From Mesorhabditis belari (taxonomy: Eukaryota > Nematoda > Chromadorea > Rhabditida > Rhabditidae): a stretch of 64,000 bases of DNA. Shown one piece after another: positions 62,770 through 64,000 of this stretch. Position numbers and translations under genes: made by a program. Numbering within the stretch: position 1 is the first letter of the stretch; each line of letters begins with the position of its first letter. Under the pieces are notes generated by a model. The model saw only the letters and a program-made list of their open reading frames with translations, had not been told where the DNA came from and did no database searches. The stretch spans positions 310,001 to 374,000 of the forward strand of contig CAUEEP010000211.1 of assembly GCA_958450365.1 (NCBI GenBank). The letters are read 5' to 3'.

Positions 62770-64000
62770 TCACCTTGTCCATTCCCATTTCTTCTCCTTT
62801 TCGTTGTTGTTGTCAATCGACGAGCTCTCGTTGTTGTTGTCGGTTTTGTCGGTTTTCGAGTTGTCGTTGTTGTCTTTTTTTGTGTGGTGATGGTGATGTC
62901 TTTTGGTCGTTTTTGGTTTCTGAGTTGTTGAGGGAATTTTCGTTGTTGAAGCCTCAGTTGGAATTGGTTTGTCGGTTGGATTTTGAGGAGGAAAAGGAGT
63001 TGAGGGATCGCTTGATGGAGATTGAGAAGGGAGCACTGTAGTTGAGGGATCTTCGGGCAGATTTGTGGGGATTACGGTAGTCGATCCATCGAGCGGCACT
63101 GCAGTGGGATTCTCAGTGACTACAGTGGTCTTCCCATCAGTTACAATAACCGTTGTTTTCTCACTCGGCACTCCAGTTGACGGTCCATCCGTATGCGTTC
63201 GATTTGTTGGTGGTTGAGTGGGAGCCTCACTTGTCGATTCTTCTGTTGGTTCTTGGGTAATCGGTGCATCGCTTGGTTCAGTCGAAGGCTCATCTGATGG
63301 TTGATGAGTTGTGGTTTCTGATGGAGAAACTGTTGTTGGATCTTGAGTGATTGGTTGCTCAGACGGAGCTCCAGTAGTCGTCTCTGTCGGTGTCGGTTCA
63401 TCAGTCACAGGTCCTTCCGATGGAACTCCAGTCGATGGTCCACCAGTCACTGGCTCTTCGCTTGGCCCATTGGTCATTGGTTCATCAGAAGGAACCCCAG
63501 TGGTTTGTTCGGTTGGTGACGTTGTTGATGGTTCATTTGATGGTTGATGAGTGGATGGCTCTCCGGTCGGACTGTCTGTTACTGGTCGATCAGTTGGGAG
63601 ACCAGTTGAGGGTTTGTTTGTGGGCTCATCAGTAACCGGTCGATCTGATGGAGCAGCAGTTGATGGTTCTCCAGTTGGTTCATTTGTGGGTTCCTCGGGT
63701 TGTTCTGTGCTTGGTTCTCCAGAAGGAACATTGGTTGGTTCTGTTCTAGATGATTGGGTTGATGGTTCTCCTGTGGATGGCTGATCCGTTGTAGCTCCAG
63801 TCGACGGCTGAGATGATGGCACTGCAGTAGATGGTTCATTGCTGGGTCCCTCGGTCGGTTGATCAGTTGGAGCGTTTGTGGGTACACCAGTTGATGGTTG
63901 ATCACTTGGTGCTTGAGTTGGAGTATCGGTGGGCTGTTCAGTGGGTGGATCAGTTGGAGCTCCAGTGGACGGGCCATTTATCGGTTTATCAGTGACCGGT
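62770..64000 (-). CDS. Thr/Ser/Pro-rich mucin-like protein, C-terminal part
   Basis: The minus-strand frame is open from the window edge (64000) to the stop at 62772-62770, about 410 aa. It consists of degenerate 8-10-residue units such as TDEPTNKPSTGLP, with D/E and Q between T/S/P, typical of heavily O-glycosylated mucin stalks of nematode secreted or surface-coat proteins. The end changes to a basic/His stretch (KRHHHHHTKKDNN) and an Asp/Asn/Lys-rich tail ending WEWTR. No membrane span or GPI signal is seen at this end. The signal peptide and 5' exons lie outside the window. Confidence 0.75.
   Translation of the reverse strand, partial: PVTDKPINGPSTGAPTDPPTEQPTDTPTQAPSDQPSTGVPTNAPTDQPTEGPSNEPSTAVPSSQPSTGATTDQPSTGEPSTQSSRTEPTNVPSGEPSTEQPEEPTNEPTGEPSTAAPSDRPVTDEPTNKPSTGLPTDRPVTDSPTGEPSTHQPSNEPSTTSPTEQTTGVPSDEPMTNGPSEEPVTGGPSTGVPSEGPVTDEPTPTETTTGAPSEQPITQDPTTVSPSETTTHQPSDEPSTEPSDAPITQEPTEESTSEAPTQPPTNRTHTDGPSTGVPSEKTTVIVTDGKTTVVTENPTAVPLDGSTTVIPTNLPEDPSTTVLPSQSPSSDPSTPFPPQNPTDKPIPTEASTTKIPSTTQKPKTTKRHHHHHTKKDNNDNSKTDKTDNNNESSSIDNNNEKEKKWEWTR

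Noticed and set aside
63347..63784. Plus-strand open frames opposite the mucin-like gene
   Set aside because: They are antisense shadows of the repetitive mucin coding sequence.

Overview
The window is nuclear DNA of a nematode, most likely a rhabditid. Genes are split by introns with GT..TTTCAG borders, several start codons sit just after a TTTCAG-type (trans-)splice acceptor, and the recognisable genes are closest to Caenorhabditis families: an SR splicing factor (rsp-6-like), a TGF-beta/BMP type I receptor (sma-6-like), ribosomal protein L15, a JNK-family kinase with the SDY activation loop typical of KGB-1, and a nematode chemoreceptor. I assembled the exons by hand. The rpl-15, kgb-1, receptor and chemoreceptor models close with matching splice phases and family-typical lengths (204, 398, 625 and about 341 aa).

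Layout. 1-4.4 kb: MITEs, tandem repeats and the 3' part of a minus-strand membrane-protein gene (1476-2423). 4.5-9.35 kb: rsp-6-like gene (+), with a tRNA-derived palindrome and four MITE/palindrome insertions in its introns. 9.35-13.4 kb: minisatellites and a decayed Tc1 element. 13.4-24.9 kb: type I receptor (+), 19 exons, nearly every long intron holding a different mobile element. 24.9-27.1 kb: tandem repeats. 27.1-29.7 kb: rpl-15 (+). 29.7-41 kb: gene-poor, with mariner-type MITEs, a 21-bp minisatellite, a LINE tail and a fold-back element. 41-50.6 kb: kgb-1-like gene (+). 51.2-51.9 kb: small two-exon gene (+). 53.8-62.2 kb: chemoreceptor (-), 8 exons, carrying a Tc1 element, a mariner relic and several MITEs in its introns. 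62.8-64 kb: C-terminal part of a Thr/Ser/Pro-rich mucin-like gene (-) that runs off the window.

The genes are not an operon or one pathway. They are an RNA-processing factor, a ribosomal protein, two signalling proteins (BMP-type receptor, stress MAP kinase), a sensory receptor and a surface/secreted mucin. The striking feature is the repeat content: at least five TA-flanked inverted-repeat families, more than 20 tRNA-like sequences (several as palindromes or tandem arrays), more than 20 tandem arrays, and small duplications that copied exon ends, including nine tandem copies of a splice donor in the receptor gene and a 51-bp copy of an rpl-15 exon inside its own intron.
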